Shown here one piece after another: positions 8,782 to 17,047 of a DNA stretch of 64,000 nt. Positions within the stretch are counted from its first letter, which is position 1, and each line of letters opens with the position of its first letter. The stretch is from G963667915 sp965197385 (lineage in GTDB: Bacteria; Acidobacteriota; Vicinamibacteria; Vicinamibacterales; UBA823): positions 930,001 through 994,000 of the forward strand of contig CBDANA010000009.1 in assembly GCA_965197385.1 (NCBI GenBank), given 5' to 3'. Position numbers and translations under genes: made by a program. The notes below the pieces were generated by a model. That model saw nothing but the letters and a program-made list of their open reading frames with translations, was not told the DNA's origin and did no database searches.

Positions 8782-9804
8782 ATGCGAGTGGTGGATGCGT
8801 TCGATCGCCCGCTCTCCAGCCTGCGGCTGTCGGTCACCGACCGCTGCAATCTGCGCTGCCAGTACTGCATGCCGGAGACGGACTACGTCTGGCTGCCGCA
8901 GCCAAGCCTCCTCACCTTCGAGGAAATCGCACGCGTGGTCGAGGCATTCACCGGCCTCGGTGTCGCCAAGGTGCGGCTGACCGGTGGCGAGCCGCTCCTG
9001 CGTCAGGAACTGCCGGCGTTGATTGAGCTGCTCGCCGTGAATCGTGCGATCCAAGATCTCGCGCTCACGACGAATGGGGTGCTGCTCGCGCAGCGCGCGC
9101 GAGCCTTGCGTGAAGCGGGGCTTCACCGCATCACCGTCAGCCTCGACACGCTCGAGCCGAACCGCTTCGTCGCACTCACGCGGTTCGACTCCCACGCGGC
9201 GGTCCTGGCGGGCATCGACGCCGCAGTCGGCGCCGGATTCGAGAGCGTCAAGCTCGACACGGTCGTGATTCGTGGGATCAACGACGACGAGTTGCCACGG
9301 CTGATCGAATTCGGCCGTCAGCGTCAAATCGAGGTTCGGTTCATCGAGTACATGGATGTCGGTGGCGCGACCCGATGGTCGACCGACGCGGTGGTCCCGC
9401 GCCGGGAGATGCTCGAGCTGGTGACGAAACAGTTCGGACCGATTCGGCCGGTCGACGAACGGAGCTCCGCGCCGGCCGACCGGTTCACACTGCCGGACGG
9501 CACCGTGTTCGGCATCATCTCCTCGACGACCGAGCCGTTCTGTCGATCCTGCGATCGCAGCCGACTGACGGCCGACGGACTGTGGTACCTGTGTCTGTAC
9601 GCGCAGACCGGCACCGATCTGCGAACGCCGCTGCGCGACGGCGCGTCGATCGACGAGCTTCGCGCGCACATCACGTCTGTCTGGCAGGTGCGCGCTGACC
9701 ACGGCGCGGAAGACCGGCTGGCCTCCACCCGGCGCACACCGCTCATCCCCGTCCGACGCCTGCGAGAGGAACCGCACCTCGAGATGCACACGCGCGGCGG
9801 CTGA
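8782..9804 (+). CDS. moaA: GTP 3',8-cyclase MoaA (molybdenum cofactor)
   Basis: Starting at ATG 8782 gives 340 residues, the normal MoaA length; longer starts upstream run into hisS. The radical SAM cluster motif is CNLRCQYCM near residue 24. The second 4Fe-4S site is in EPFCRSCDRSRLTADG plus the later Cys in YLCLYAQTG. The protein ends in the Gly-Gly tail (TRGG) needed for MoaC-coupled chemistry. MoaA turns GTP into 3',8-cyclo-GTP, the first step of molybdopterin synthesis. The molybdoenzyme MsrP is encoded 7 kb away. A CATAAT box at 8766 is a possible -10 element. Confidence 0.96.
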   Translation: MRVVDAFDRPLSSLRLSVTDRCNLRCQYCMPETDYVWLPQPSLLTFEEIARVVEAFTGLGVAKVRLTGGEPLLRQELPALIELLAVNRAIQDLALTTNGVLLAQRARALREAGLHRITVSLDTLEPNRFVALTRFDSHAAVLAGIDAAVGAGFESVKLDTVVIRGINDDELPRLIEFGRQRQIEVRFIEYMDVGGATRWSTDAVVPRREMLELVTKQFGPIRPVDERSSAPADRFTLPDGTVFGIISSTTEPFCRSCDRSRLTADGLWYLCLYAQTGTDLRTPLRDGASIDELRAHITSVWQVRADHGAEDRLASTRRTPLIPVRRLREEPHLEMHTRGG

Positions 9805-9840
9805 GTCGTCCCCGCACGCGGCAGGTCCGACACTCCTGAC

Positions 9841-9872
9841 AAAAAAGAAGGGCCTCGTTGCCGAGGCCCTTC
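9841..9872 (-). terminator. Intrinsic terminator for the minus-strand radical SAM gene
   Basis: GAAGGGCCTCG at 9847 pairs with CGAGGCCCTTC ending at 9872 around a short loop. On the minus strand the stem is followed directly by TTTTTT, a standard Rho-independent terminator. It would end transcripts from the radical SAM gene at 10064 after passing through repeat copy B. On the plus strand the A-run precedes the stem, so for moaA it could only act weakly. Confidence 0.85.
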
Positions 9873-9902
9873 GACACCTACGATCGACCGTTCCACCGGT
9901 GC

Positions 9903-10066
9903 TAGCAACCCGTGGTGAAAGTCCAGCGAGGCACCGAGACCGGTGATGCGCCCGGCTGGCAAGGCGCGACAAGGGAAAATACCGGCTGCATGCGACCGAG
10001 GAGCAACGCAGCCAGGCGGGATGCAGCGCCGGTCGAATGCCGCTGGACTTTCACCACGGGCTGCTA
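9903..10066 (+). repeat. Dispersed inverted-repeat element, copy B
   Basis: This 164-bp copy starts TAGCAACCCGTGGTGAAAG and ends CTTTCACCACGGGCTGCTA. The ~24-base terminal arms are near-perfect inverted repeats. The last three bases (CTA) are, on the minus strand, the TAG stop codon of the radical SAM gene. No ORF of its own is convincing. The interior matches copy A. Confidence 0.85.
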
Positions 10067-12142
10067 GGGCGTGGCCACCGGCGCCTTCTGAGACTGCTTG
10101 CGGAGCCCCTGAATCTGGATGACCGGCTCGGCCGGCACCTCACCAAGCACGTGCTGCCGGTAGAGCGCCGCCATCCGCTCCTGTTCGGCATCACGCTCGC
10201 GCTGCTCGGCCCGGGCACGCAGTTTCTCCTCGCGAGCGGTCTTCGCGATCCCCTGCTGATCCAGGTCGGTCTGACGGCCTGCGGCGACCGCGTCGGCATC
10301 CAGCTTGAGGCTGTGCTGCGTCGTCGGCAGCGCCACCTCGTTTCCGCCGGCGAAGATCTCGTGCCGTCCGTGCTCCTTGTACCACTTGGTCAGCGTCGCG
10401 GTCATGTGCATATTCTCGATGATGTTCCGCCAGCCGATGCCGGTGTTGTAAGCGCAGAAGGAGATCTCACCCTCCTGGGTCGCGTACGGGATGATGCACC
10501 GCTCAGTGCGGCGGAAGTCATAGTTGAACAGATCTTGGAACCACATCCCTGCGATAAACAGGAAATTCCAGCGATCCGTCCGCCGCTTGTCGATGTCCGC
10601 CTTGGTTCGATCTCCTGTCACCTTGCCGTAGTTGTGGCCGGAGGCGCCGAACGTCTTGTCGAATTTCTTCATCAAGTCGATCAGCTTGAAGTGCCTCGGC
10701 GCCGCGAACGGGTCGTAGTTGCGCATTAGCGCCAGCGCCATCCCGACGACCGACAGGAACCGCCCGCGGGCCGCATCGTTGACCCGGGCGAGGTCCTGCG
10801 ACAGACGACCGGCCTTCAGGAACGCCGTCACTGGCACCGACTCCTTGGTTTCCTTGTCGACCATCACGGCCATGCCGATGCCGCAGTTGGGGTGGCACCC
10901 GCAGTTGAGCTGCCCCCAGTCGCGGGACGGCCCATGGACCAGGTCGGCCCAGTCCGTGAAGGTCCCCATGAACGAGATCGGGAACCAGTCGCGCACCGGC
11001 TCACCGATGCCCGTCTGGCTCTGCACGTCGTGCGCCAGGTGCGACAGGGTGTAGCGCTGCGCATGCCGCCGCTCGACGGTAATCTCCTCGTCCCGGCCGG
11101 TGAACGACACCGGCTGGAACGACAGGAAGTTGATCTTCTTCGGATTGTCCAGCGCGAACTCAACGACGCGTCCGACTTGCTCGTTGTTCACGCCGTTGAT
11201 GATCGTGATGACCGGCACGATGTCGACACCCGCCTTGTGCAGATTCTCGATCGCCTGTAACTTGACGTCGAACAGGTTGCCGACGGCACGGTGCGAGTTA
11301 GCCTCGTTACCGACCCCGTCGAACTGCAGATAGGCGTAGCGCAGGCCCGCGTCGGCGGCTGCCTTCGCAAATTCGAAGCTCTTGGCGAACTCGATGCCGT
11401 TGGTCGCCGCTTGCACGCTGTTGTAGCCGACCTTGCGCGCGTATCGGACCGCATCGAGAAAGTGCGGCGACAGGGTCGGCTCACCGCCCGAGAACTGCAC
11501 CGACATCTGCCGCCGCGGCTTAATCGAGATGGCGTTGTCGAGCAGCGTCTTGATCTCGTCCCAGTCCAGCTCGTGGACGAAGCCGACCTGGTTGGCATCC
11601 ATGAAGCACGGATCGCACATCATGTTGCAGCGGTTGGTCAGGTCGATCGTCAACACCGAGCCGCGGCCGTACTTGATCGTGCTGCTGCCATGGTCGTGCA
11701 GCTTCTCGTCGTTGTGGGCACGCATGTCGCTGCCCGGGAACGATTCCTCGAGGTGACGGAAGAAGGCCGGATCGTTCGACATGACGTCTTCGAAATACCC
11801 ATGCTCCGGGCAATCCTTAACCATCAGGATCTTGCCGTCGCGCTCCAGCACCGTCGCCTTGATCTCGCCGACCTTCTCGTTCAACAGGATCTTATAGTCC
11901 TGCTTGCCGTCGATGATCTCCTGCCGCGCCTCGCGGACGCATGCCGGACACAGCGAGTCAGTCTCGCGTGGCCACCCCAACGGCGGCTTTACCTTCTGGT
12001 GCGACTTGAGCAGCGGCTTGTCGGACCACTTCGGCGTGAACGACGGATTCTGATTGATCTGGTTGAGCGCGTCAAACGCGACCCAGGCGGCCGACGCCGC
12101 ATAGGTCATCGCCTTCTCGACGTACTTGATCGGCTTGTGCAT
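10064..12142 (-). CDS. Large radical SAM protein, tetraether/membrane-spanning lipid synthase-like (MJ0619/Tes group)
   Basis: The 692-residue protein has an N-terminal cysteine module (CPAC at 65-68, then CPEHG at 111-115), a radical SAM motif CNMMCDPC at 172-179 followed by FSGGEPTLSP, and two later Cys clusters (CGCHPNCG near 420 and a final pair in CIIPYATQEGEISFCAY). An N-terminal CPxC plus C-P-E-H-G-x-F-E-D ahead of the SAM barrel is the layout I associate with the MJ0619 family. That family includes archaeal tetraether synthase (Tes) and bacterial homologues proposed to couple lipid tails into membrane-spanning lipids. Acidobacteria make iso-diabolic acid-type lipids, so the role fits, but it is inferred. 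AGGAG lies 5 bases before the ATG. The last ~70 residues are charged and probably coiled. Confidence 0.7.
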   Translation of the reverse strand: MHKPIKYVEKAMTYAASAAWVAFDALNQINQNPSFTPKWSDKPLLKSHQKVKPPLGWPRETDSLCPACVREARQEIIDGKQDYKILLNEKVGEIKATVLERDGKILMVKDCPEHGYFEDVMSNDPAFFRHLEESFPGSDMRAHNDEKLHDHGSSTIKYGRGSVLTIDLTNRCNMMCDPCFMDANQVGFVHELDWDEIKTLLDNAISIKPRRQMSVQFSGGEPTLSPHFLDAVRYARKVGYNSVQAATNGIEFAKSFEFAKAAADAGLRYAYLQFDGVGNEANSHRAVGNLFDVKLQAIENLHKAGVDIVPVITIINGVNNEQVGRVVEFALDNPKKINFLSFQPVSFTGRDEEITVERRHAQRYTLSHLAHDVQSQTGIGEPVRDWFPISFMGTFTDWADLVHGPSRDWGQLNCGCHPNCGIGMAVMVDKETKESVPVTAFLKAGRLSQDLARVNDAARGRFLSVVGMALALMRNYDPFAAPRHFKLIDLMKKFDKTFGASGHNYGKVTGDRTKADIDKRRTDRWNFLFIAGMWFQDLFNYDFRRTERCIIPYATQEGEISFCAYNTGIGWRNIIENMHMTATLTKWYKEHGRHEIFAGGNEVALPTTQHSLKLDADAVAAGRQTDLDQQGIAKTAREEKLRARAEQRERDAEQERMAALYRQHVLGEVPAEPVIQIQGLRKQSQKAPVATP

Positions 12143-12341
12143 GCCGTCTCCTGGTTACCGGGTCTAGCCCCCGGCATGGTGCAGAGAAAACCGGTCGTGC
12201 GTCCACTACGACAGCGGCAGGATAGCCGTTTTCTGGTCCAGAACCTCCCAACATCTGGCCAACGGGCACTTTGGGGGGTTGATCTGGCACATGGGGTTCC
12301 AGGCGGCCGTCCCCGTCAACGCCCGGGCGAGGCTGGATGCT

Positions 12342-13010
12342 TCACGACCTCCCGAGTGGCACCCGGGCAGGGGGCTGGGCCACGGCGTACTGGCGGAAGG
12401 TCAGGTTGAACCGTCCTTGCAGCCCCAGTTCGCCGGGCGCGGTCCCCGGCAGCAACCGAGCCACGCCGTGATACCGCAGGCGCGCCGGCCCGCCCATGAC
12501 GAACGCGTCGCCCGAGGCCAACAACAAGGTGTGCACCTCGTCCCATCGGCATAGCCCCCCCAGGAGGAAACGTGCCGTGTCGCCCAGCGAGACCGAAACG
12601 ATCGGCACCCCGGCATCCAGTGTCTCTTTCTGCTCGTCCTTGTCCTGATGCAGTCCCAGTTTGCCATCTGGGGGATACCGATTGACGATGCAGACCTGCG
12701 GCGCCATCGTCATCCCCACCTCGGCCGCGATACGCACGGCCAGGGCCGTGAACACCTCAGGAATCGGCTGGACCGGCCGTCCATCGCGATCGCTTCGGCA
12801 CGCCTCATACTCGTAGGTGCGGGCATTCCAATGGCACCCGAGGCACATCATGTCGATTCGCATCTGGCCGCCGCCCCGAACCCGCGGCCGATAGAATCCG
12901 TCGGCCGCAGCACCAAGCGTACGACACTGCTCCGCCAGCGACTGCTGCGTCTCGAGCGAGAGGTGCTCCCGGAGATGAAAGGCGCCTGGCGCGACCTCGA
13001 TGTGAGACAC
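12342..13010 (-). CDS. alkB: AlkB-like 2-oxoglutarate/Fe(II) dioxygenase
   Basis: The 222-residue protein has the AlkB signature: MCLGCHWNARTYEY (substrate lid), the iron ligands HQD at 121-123 and H181 in RYHGV, and the 2-oxoglutarate-binding R200 and R206 in GRFNLTFRQY. AlkB oxidatively removes methyl groups from N1-methyladenine and N3-methylcytosine in DNA or RNA. It stands alone between the radical SAM gene and a divergent flavoenzyme gene. The 200-base gap downstream of it (12143-12341) holds no gene and would carry the promoter of the radical SAM gene. Confidence 0.92.
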   Translation of the reverse strand: MSHIEVAPGAFHLREHLSLETQQSLAEQCRTLGAAADGFYRPRVRGGGQMRIDMMCLGCHWNARTYEYEACRSDRDGRPVQPIPEVFTALAVRIAAEVGMTMAPQVCIVNRYPPDGKLGLHQDKDEQKETLDAGVPIVSVSLGDTARFLLGGLCRWDEVHTLLLASGDAFVMGGPARLRYHGVARLLPGTAPGELGLQGRFNLTFRQYAVAQPPARVPLGRS

Positions 13011-13060
13011 AATGCTGCGATTGTTGTAGCACCCGCTGGCGCTGCCCGCAACGTCGGTGG

Positions 13061-14224
13061 GTGAATCTCCGAATGACTACCGATCCCTCGCGTGATGTCC
13101 TCGTCGTCGGCGCCGGAGTGTTCGGCGCCTGGATCGCGTACGAACTGGTGCGCGCCAAATGCTCGGTTACCCTCGTCGACGCCCACGGGCCGGCCCACAC
13201 GCGCGCTAGTTCGGGCGGCGAGTCGCGTGTGATTCGGATGGGATACGGCGACCAGACGCTGTACTCCAGATGGTCCATCCGCTCGCTCGAGCGCTGGTCA
13301 GCGTTCGCCGACGTACGGCACCAGCCCTTGCTCCACCGCACCGGCGTCCTGCGGATGGCGGCGGCGGACGACCCCTTGACGCGCGCCACCCTGACGACCC
13401 TCCGAACGCTCCAGGTACGCGTCGAGAAACTCGATCGCGCCGAGCTCGGTCGTCGCTATCCGCAGATGGCACTTACGGACACTGCCCGTGGCATCCTCGA
13501 ACCGGATTCGGGTGTGCTCATGGCCCGGCGCGCCGTACAGGCGGTGGTCGAGGCGGCGGTCGAGCTTGGGCTTGAGTACCGCCACGCGGCCGTGCTGCCG
13601 CCCGCACGACGCCTCGTGGACGGCCTGCGCACGCGTGACGGGGACACCCTGCGGGCCAGCACCTACGTGTTCGCCTGCGGCGCCTGGCTTCCAGCGCTGT
13701 TTCCTGGGCTCCTGGACGGGCGCATCGTCCCGACGCGGCAGGAGGTGTTCTACTTCGGCTGCCCGCCCGGAGACCGGCGGTTTGCTCCGCCGGCGCTGCC
13801 GGCTTGGATCGACTTCGGTGAGGAGATCTACGGCGTGCCCGATCTCGATGGCCGGGGGCTCAAGGTCGCCATCGACCGACACGGGCCGGTCATCGATCCG
13901 GACTCGGCCGATCGCACGACGTCGGCCGCGCAGCTCACCGAGGCACGCGACTTCCTCAGCCGGCGATTTCCCGACCTGACCGCCGCCCCCTTGCTCGCAA
14001 CACACGTCTGCCAGTACGAGAACTCGTCGAACGGGGATTTCCTGATCGACCGGCATCCGGGTCACCCGAATGTCTGGCTGGCCGGCGGCGGATCCGGGCG
14101 CGGATTCAAACACGGTCCCGCCGTCGGGGAGTACGTCGCGAAGCGGATCCTGCGGGAAGCGCCCGTGGACCCTCGCTTCACCATCGGAACGAAGGAGACG
14201 GTGTCCCACCGGACCATTTTTTAA
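13061..14224 (+). CDS. FAD-dependent amine oxidase of the sarcosine oxidase/DAO family
   Basis: The protein has a dinucleotide-binding motif VVGAGVFGAW at residues 15-24, a GGESRVIRMGYGD segment as in monomeric sarcosine oxidase, and a CQYENSSNGDFLIDRHPG segment near residue 320. In that enzyme group the Cys binds FAD covalently. The C-terminus GGGSGRGFKHGPAVGE is the family's second flavin contact. Expected reaction: oxidation of a secondary amine such as an N-methyl amino acid, releasing H2O2; the real substrate is unknown. It starts with GTG at 13061 or ATG at 13073. Both are plausible, and the ATG has a GGTGGG upstream. Confidence 0.85.
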   Translation: MNLRMTTDPSRDVLVVGAGVFGAWIAYELVRAKCSVTLVDAHGPAHTRASSGGESRVIRMGYGDQTLYSRWSIRSLERWSAFADVRHQPLLHRTGVLRMAAADDPLTRATLTTLRTLQVRVEKLDRAELGRRYPQMALTDTARGILEPDSGVLMARRAVQAVVEAAVELGLEYRHAAVLPPARRLVDGLRTRDGDTLRASTYVFACGAWLPALFPGLLDGRIVPTRQEVFYFGCPPGDRRFAPPALPAWIDFGEEIYGVPDLDGRGLKVAIDRHGPVIDPDSADRTTSAAQLTEARDFLSRRFPDLTAAPLLATHVCQYENSSNGDFLIDRHPGHPNVWLAGGGSGRGFKHGPAVGEYVAKRILREAPVDPRFTIGTKETVSHRTIF

Positions 14225-14303
14225 CTGAAGACTTGGAATATTTCTCCCCTCTGCGGCGTTATCCTGTAAGGACGGGCTGACGTCCGGCGTCGCCGCGTCC
14301 AGT

Positions 14304-15200
14304 ATGAAGGCAGAATCGATGGAACCGACAAGGTCGACGACAACGACAAGCGCCAGGCACTCAGCGCCCCAACGCCGTGCGCGGACCATCACCGTCGCCT
14401 GCGGGCTCGTGCTGCTCGCGGGCTGGGGGCCATCGGCCGCCGCCCAGACGCCGTTCGACCACGGCTACGCGACCTACGGCGACGTCCTGGCCAGCGCCAT
14501 GGTCGGCTCGGGCGTGGACTACGGACGACTCGCTGGCGACCGCGCGACCCTGGATCGCGCCGTGGCCGAGCTCAGCCAGGTGTCGGCGGCCGAGTTCAAC
14601 CGATGGAACCGGACGGAGCAGCTCGCCTACTGGGTGAACGCCTACAACCTCTTCACGCTGCGCGTCATCGTGGATCACTACCCCATCCAGGGCAGCTGGT
14701 TCAGCCTGTACCCACGGAACAGCATCCGCCAGATCGATGGCGTCTGGGACGAGATCTCCTGGCAGGCCGCCGGACGGACCGTGACGTTGGACGAGATCGA
14801 GCACGGCATCCTCCGCCCAACGTTCGACGAGCCGCTCGTTCACTTCGCAATCAACTGCGCCGCGCTGAGCTGTCCGCCGCTGCGCGACGAACCCTATCTA
14901 CCGGATATGATCTTGGCCCAGCTCGCCGATTCGACGCGCAAGGCGTTCGCCCAGGCAGGCTGGCTGCAACTCGACGGTCACACGCTGCGCCTGACCGCGA
15001 TCCTAGACTGGTTCGGCGAAGACTTCATTCCTCGATTCGCCGGCCGGGTCGATGCCGACCGGTCGGATCGCGACCGCGCCCTCCTCGCGCTCGTCGCGGA
15101 GTACGGCCCCACGGACGCCGCCGCCGTGGCCCGGGCCGGCACGCCGCGCCTCAGGTTCCTGAAGTACGACTGGACGCTGAACGACGTCAGCGGAAGCTAG
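14304..15200 (+). CDS. Exported DUF547 protein
   Basis: The 298-residue protein has a charged N-terminus and a hydrophobic stretch ending in AAAQT, an apparent signal peptide (residues 24-49). DUF547 motifs follow: EQLAYWVNAYNLFTLR and VHFAINCAALSCPPLRDEPY, where the NC...SCP cysteines and the tryptophan/tyrosine-rich core are typical. The family's role is unproven. The gene ends LNDVSGS, and its TAG stop is the first triplet of repeat copy C. A start at the second ATG (14319) is possible. Confidence 0.85.
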   Translation: MKAESMEPTRSTTTTSARHSAPQRRARTITVACGLVLLAGWGPSAAAQTPFDHGYATYGDVLASAMVGSGVDYGRLAGDRATLDRAVAELSQVSAAEFNRWNRTEQLAYWVNAYNLFTLRVIVDHYPIQGSWFSLYPRNSIRQIDGVWDEISWQAAGRTVTLDEIEHGILRPTFDEPLVHFAINCAALSCPPLRDEPYLPDMILAQLADSTRKAFAQAGWLQLDGHTLRLTAILDWFGEDFIPRFAGRVDADRSDRDRALLALVAEYGPTDAAAVARAGTPRLRFLKYDWTLNDVSGS

Positions 15201-15361
15201 CCGCCCGTGGTGGAAGTCCAGCGGCATCCGACCGGCGCTGCATCCCGCCTAGCTGCGTTGCTCCTCGGTCACATACAGTCGGTATTTTTCCTCGTTGCGC
15301 CTTGCCAGCCGGGCGCATCACCGGTCTCGGTGCGTCGCTGGACTTTCACCTCGGGCAGCTA
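15198..15361 (-). repeat. Dispersed inverted-repeat element, copy C
   Basis: This 164-bp copy runs from TAGCCGCCCGTGGTGGAAG to CTTTCACCTCGGGCAGCTA and is in reverse orientation relative to copies A and B (interior GACCGGCGCTGCATCCCGCC...GTTGCTCCTCGGTC). It separates two convergent genes. Its left TAG is the DUF547 stop, and the TGA in its right arm (GGTGAAAG read on the minus strand) is the msrQ stop. It may also form a long hairpin acting as a bidirectional transcript end. Confidence 0.85.
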
Positions 15362-15960
15362 GCCGCGCGCGCCCGGGATCCACGCGCGCCGGCCCACCGC
15401 CAGAGTCGAAAGCCCAGCAACAGGGCCAGCCAGCCGGCATAGATCGCCGGCCGCCGAAGATCGGCCTTTGCCTGCCAGAGGAAATGTGTCGCGCCCGCCA
15501 CCGCGCTCAGATACACCAGGCGATGCAGCTGCTGCCATCGTCGGCCGCCAAGCCGTCGGACCATTGCCTTGGTGGACGTGATGGCCAGCGGTACGAGCAG
15601 CACGAAGCCGGTAAACCCGGCCGTAATGTAGGGGCGATTGAGCACATCCTCCACGATCGCCTCGAAGTCGAAGAACCAGTCGAGGACGACGTAGGTCGAA
15701 ACGTGCAGGCAGGCATAGAAGAAGGTGAACACGCCCACCAGACGCCGCAGCGGCATCAGCTGGCCCCAGGCCGTCAGATGCCGTAGCGGCGTGATCGCCA
15801 ACGTGGCGAGCTGTAGCCGGAGCGCCCAGATGCCCGTGTCGTGTGTGATTGCCTCAATCGGATTAGCGCCGAGATCGCCGACAACTCCTCGGCCGACGAG
15901 CCAGACCACCGGAATCGCGCACAGCCCGAACACCCCCCGCTTGAGAGACACGATGCCCAT
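15346..15960 (-). CDS. msrQ: MsrQ haem-binding membrane subunit of the MsrPQ system
   Basis: The 204-residue integral membrane protein has about six hydrophobic segments. Histidines at membrane edges (TPLRHL, ACLHVSTY, QLHRLVYLS, ATHFLW) are as expected for the b-type haem ligands of the ferric-reductase-like YedZ/MsrQ family. It passes electrons from the quinone pool or cytoplasmic flavin to MsrP. It lies 27 bp downstream of msrP in the same direction. The last residues (ASCPR) are encoded by repeat copy C, whose internal TGA ends the gene. Confidence 0.94.
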   Translation of the reverse strand: MGIVSLKRGVFGLCAIPVVWLVGRGVVGDLGANPIEAITHDTGIWALRLQLATLAITPLRHLTAWGQLMPLRRLVGVFTFFYACLHVSTYVVLDWFFDFEAIVEDVLNRPYITAGFTGFVLLVPLAITSTKAMVRRLGGRRWQQLHRLVYLSAVAGATHFLWQAKADLRRPAIYAGWLALLLGFRLWRWAGARGSRARAASCPR

Positions 15961-15987
15961 GGCGTGGGCTGCTCAGCGCCAAGCCGG

Positions 15988-16959
15988 TCAGAAGTTCCGG
16001 CTGAGATCCATTCCCGCGTAGAGCGACGCGACCTGCTCCGCGTAGCCGTTGAACATCTGCGTCTCCTGGCGGAAGAACCGGCCGATCCGCCGCTCCGATT
16101 TCTGGCTCCACCTGGGATGATCGACGCTCGGGTTGACGTTGGCGTAGAAGCCGTATTCATTCGGCGCGGACGTGTTCCACGCCGTCCGCGGCTGCTCACT
16201 CGTGAATCGCATCCGGACGATCGACTTGAGGCTCTTGAACCCGTACTTCCAGGGCATCATCAGCCGGATCGGCGCGCCGTTCTGGTTGAGCAGCGTCTTG
16301 CCGTACAGGCCGACCACCAGGATGGTGAGCGGGTGCATCGCTTCGTCCATCCGAAGTCCTTCGACGTAGGGCCAGTCGAGGACCGGCCGTCGGACGCCCG
16401 GCATCTCCGAGGGTCGCAGCACCGTCGTGAACTCCACGAACTTGGCATCGGAGGTCGGCTGGAACCGATTGATCAGCGTCGACAGCGGAAAGCCCACCCA
16501 CGGGATGACCATCGACCAGGCTTCGACGCACCGCAAACGATACACGCGCTCTTCGAGCGTCACGCCCTTCAAGAGATCTTCGATGTGATAGTCGGCCGGT
16601 TTGTTCACGTGGCCCTCGACGTTGATCGTCCACGGTGACGTCGTGAGCGCGTGCGCGTGGCGGGACGGGTCGCGCTTGTCGAGCCCGAACTCGTAGTAGT
16701 TGTTGTAGCCCGTGATGTCCTCGTAGGAATTCTGCGCCTCGTCGGTCCCGAACAGCCCGGGCCGCACGTCGGCCAACTCCTGCTGGCCGGCGAATCGCGC
16801 CCCCTCGGCCGCGCGCAGCGAACCGCCCAGCGCCAGGCCGCCCGTGGCCATGCCGAACGCCGCACCCGTGGCGCCGCGAATGAATTGCCGTCGATTCAGG
16901 TAGACCGGCTCGGTGGTGATCTCAGACGACGGGATGACCGGGGGACGTCGTATCAACAT
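15988..16959 (-). CDS. msrP: MsrP periplasmic molybdopterin methionine sulfoxide reductase
   Basis: The 323-residue protein has a twin-arginine signal (NRRQFIRG at about 22-29, then a hydrophobic h-region) and the sulfite-oxidase-fold motif YRLRCVEAWSMVIPW, whose Cys (about residue 144) coordinates molybdenum. It reduces oxidised methionines in periplasmic proteins and is exported folded through Tat. ATG 16959 is preferred because AGGAG lies 12-16 bases upstream; a longer start at 16980 would contain that site. It forms the msrP-msrQ operon and depends on molybdopterin made via MoaA (8.8 kb). Confidence 0.95.
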   Translation of the reverse strand: MLIRRPPVIPSSEITTEPVYLNRRQFIRGATGAAFGMATGGLALGGSLRAAEGARFAGQQELADVRPGLFGTDEAQNSYEDITGYNNYYEFGLDKRDPSRHAHALTTSPWTINVEGHVNKPADYHIEDLLKGVTLEERVYRLRCVEAWSMVIPWVGFPLSTLINRFQPTSDAKFVEFTTVLRPSEMPGVRRPVLDWPYVEGLRMDEAMHPLTILVVGLYGKTLLNQNGAPIRLMMPWKYGFKSLKSIVRMRFTSEQPRTAWNTSAPNEYGFYANVNPSVDHPRWSQKSERRIGRFFRQETQMFNGYAEQVASLYAGMDLSRNF

Positions 16960-17047
16960 GGAGGCGCTCAGTCTCCTCATTCCGGTTATTCAGGTCGGGG
17001 GCGTGAGCCATGCTCTTTTGGACGCCCCGGCGCTGTCAAAGCGGTCG

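Noticed and set aside
8149..9972. A 607-codon minus-strand open frame
   Set aside because: It lies antisense across moaA, whose motifs are unmistakable, and has arginine-rich composition typical of shadow frames in GC-rich DNA.
11291..12409. A 372-codon plus-strand open frame
   Set aside because: Complement of the radical SAM gene; composition is Arg/His-rich and no motif is present.
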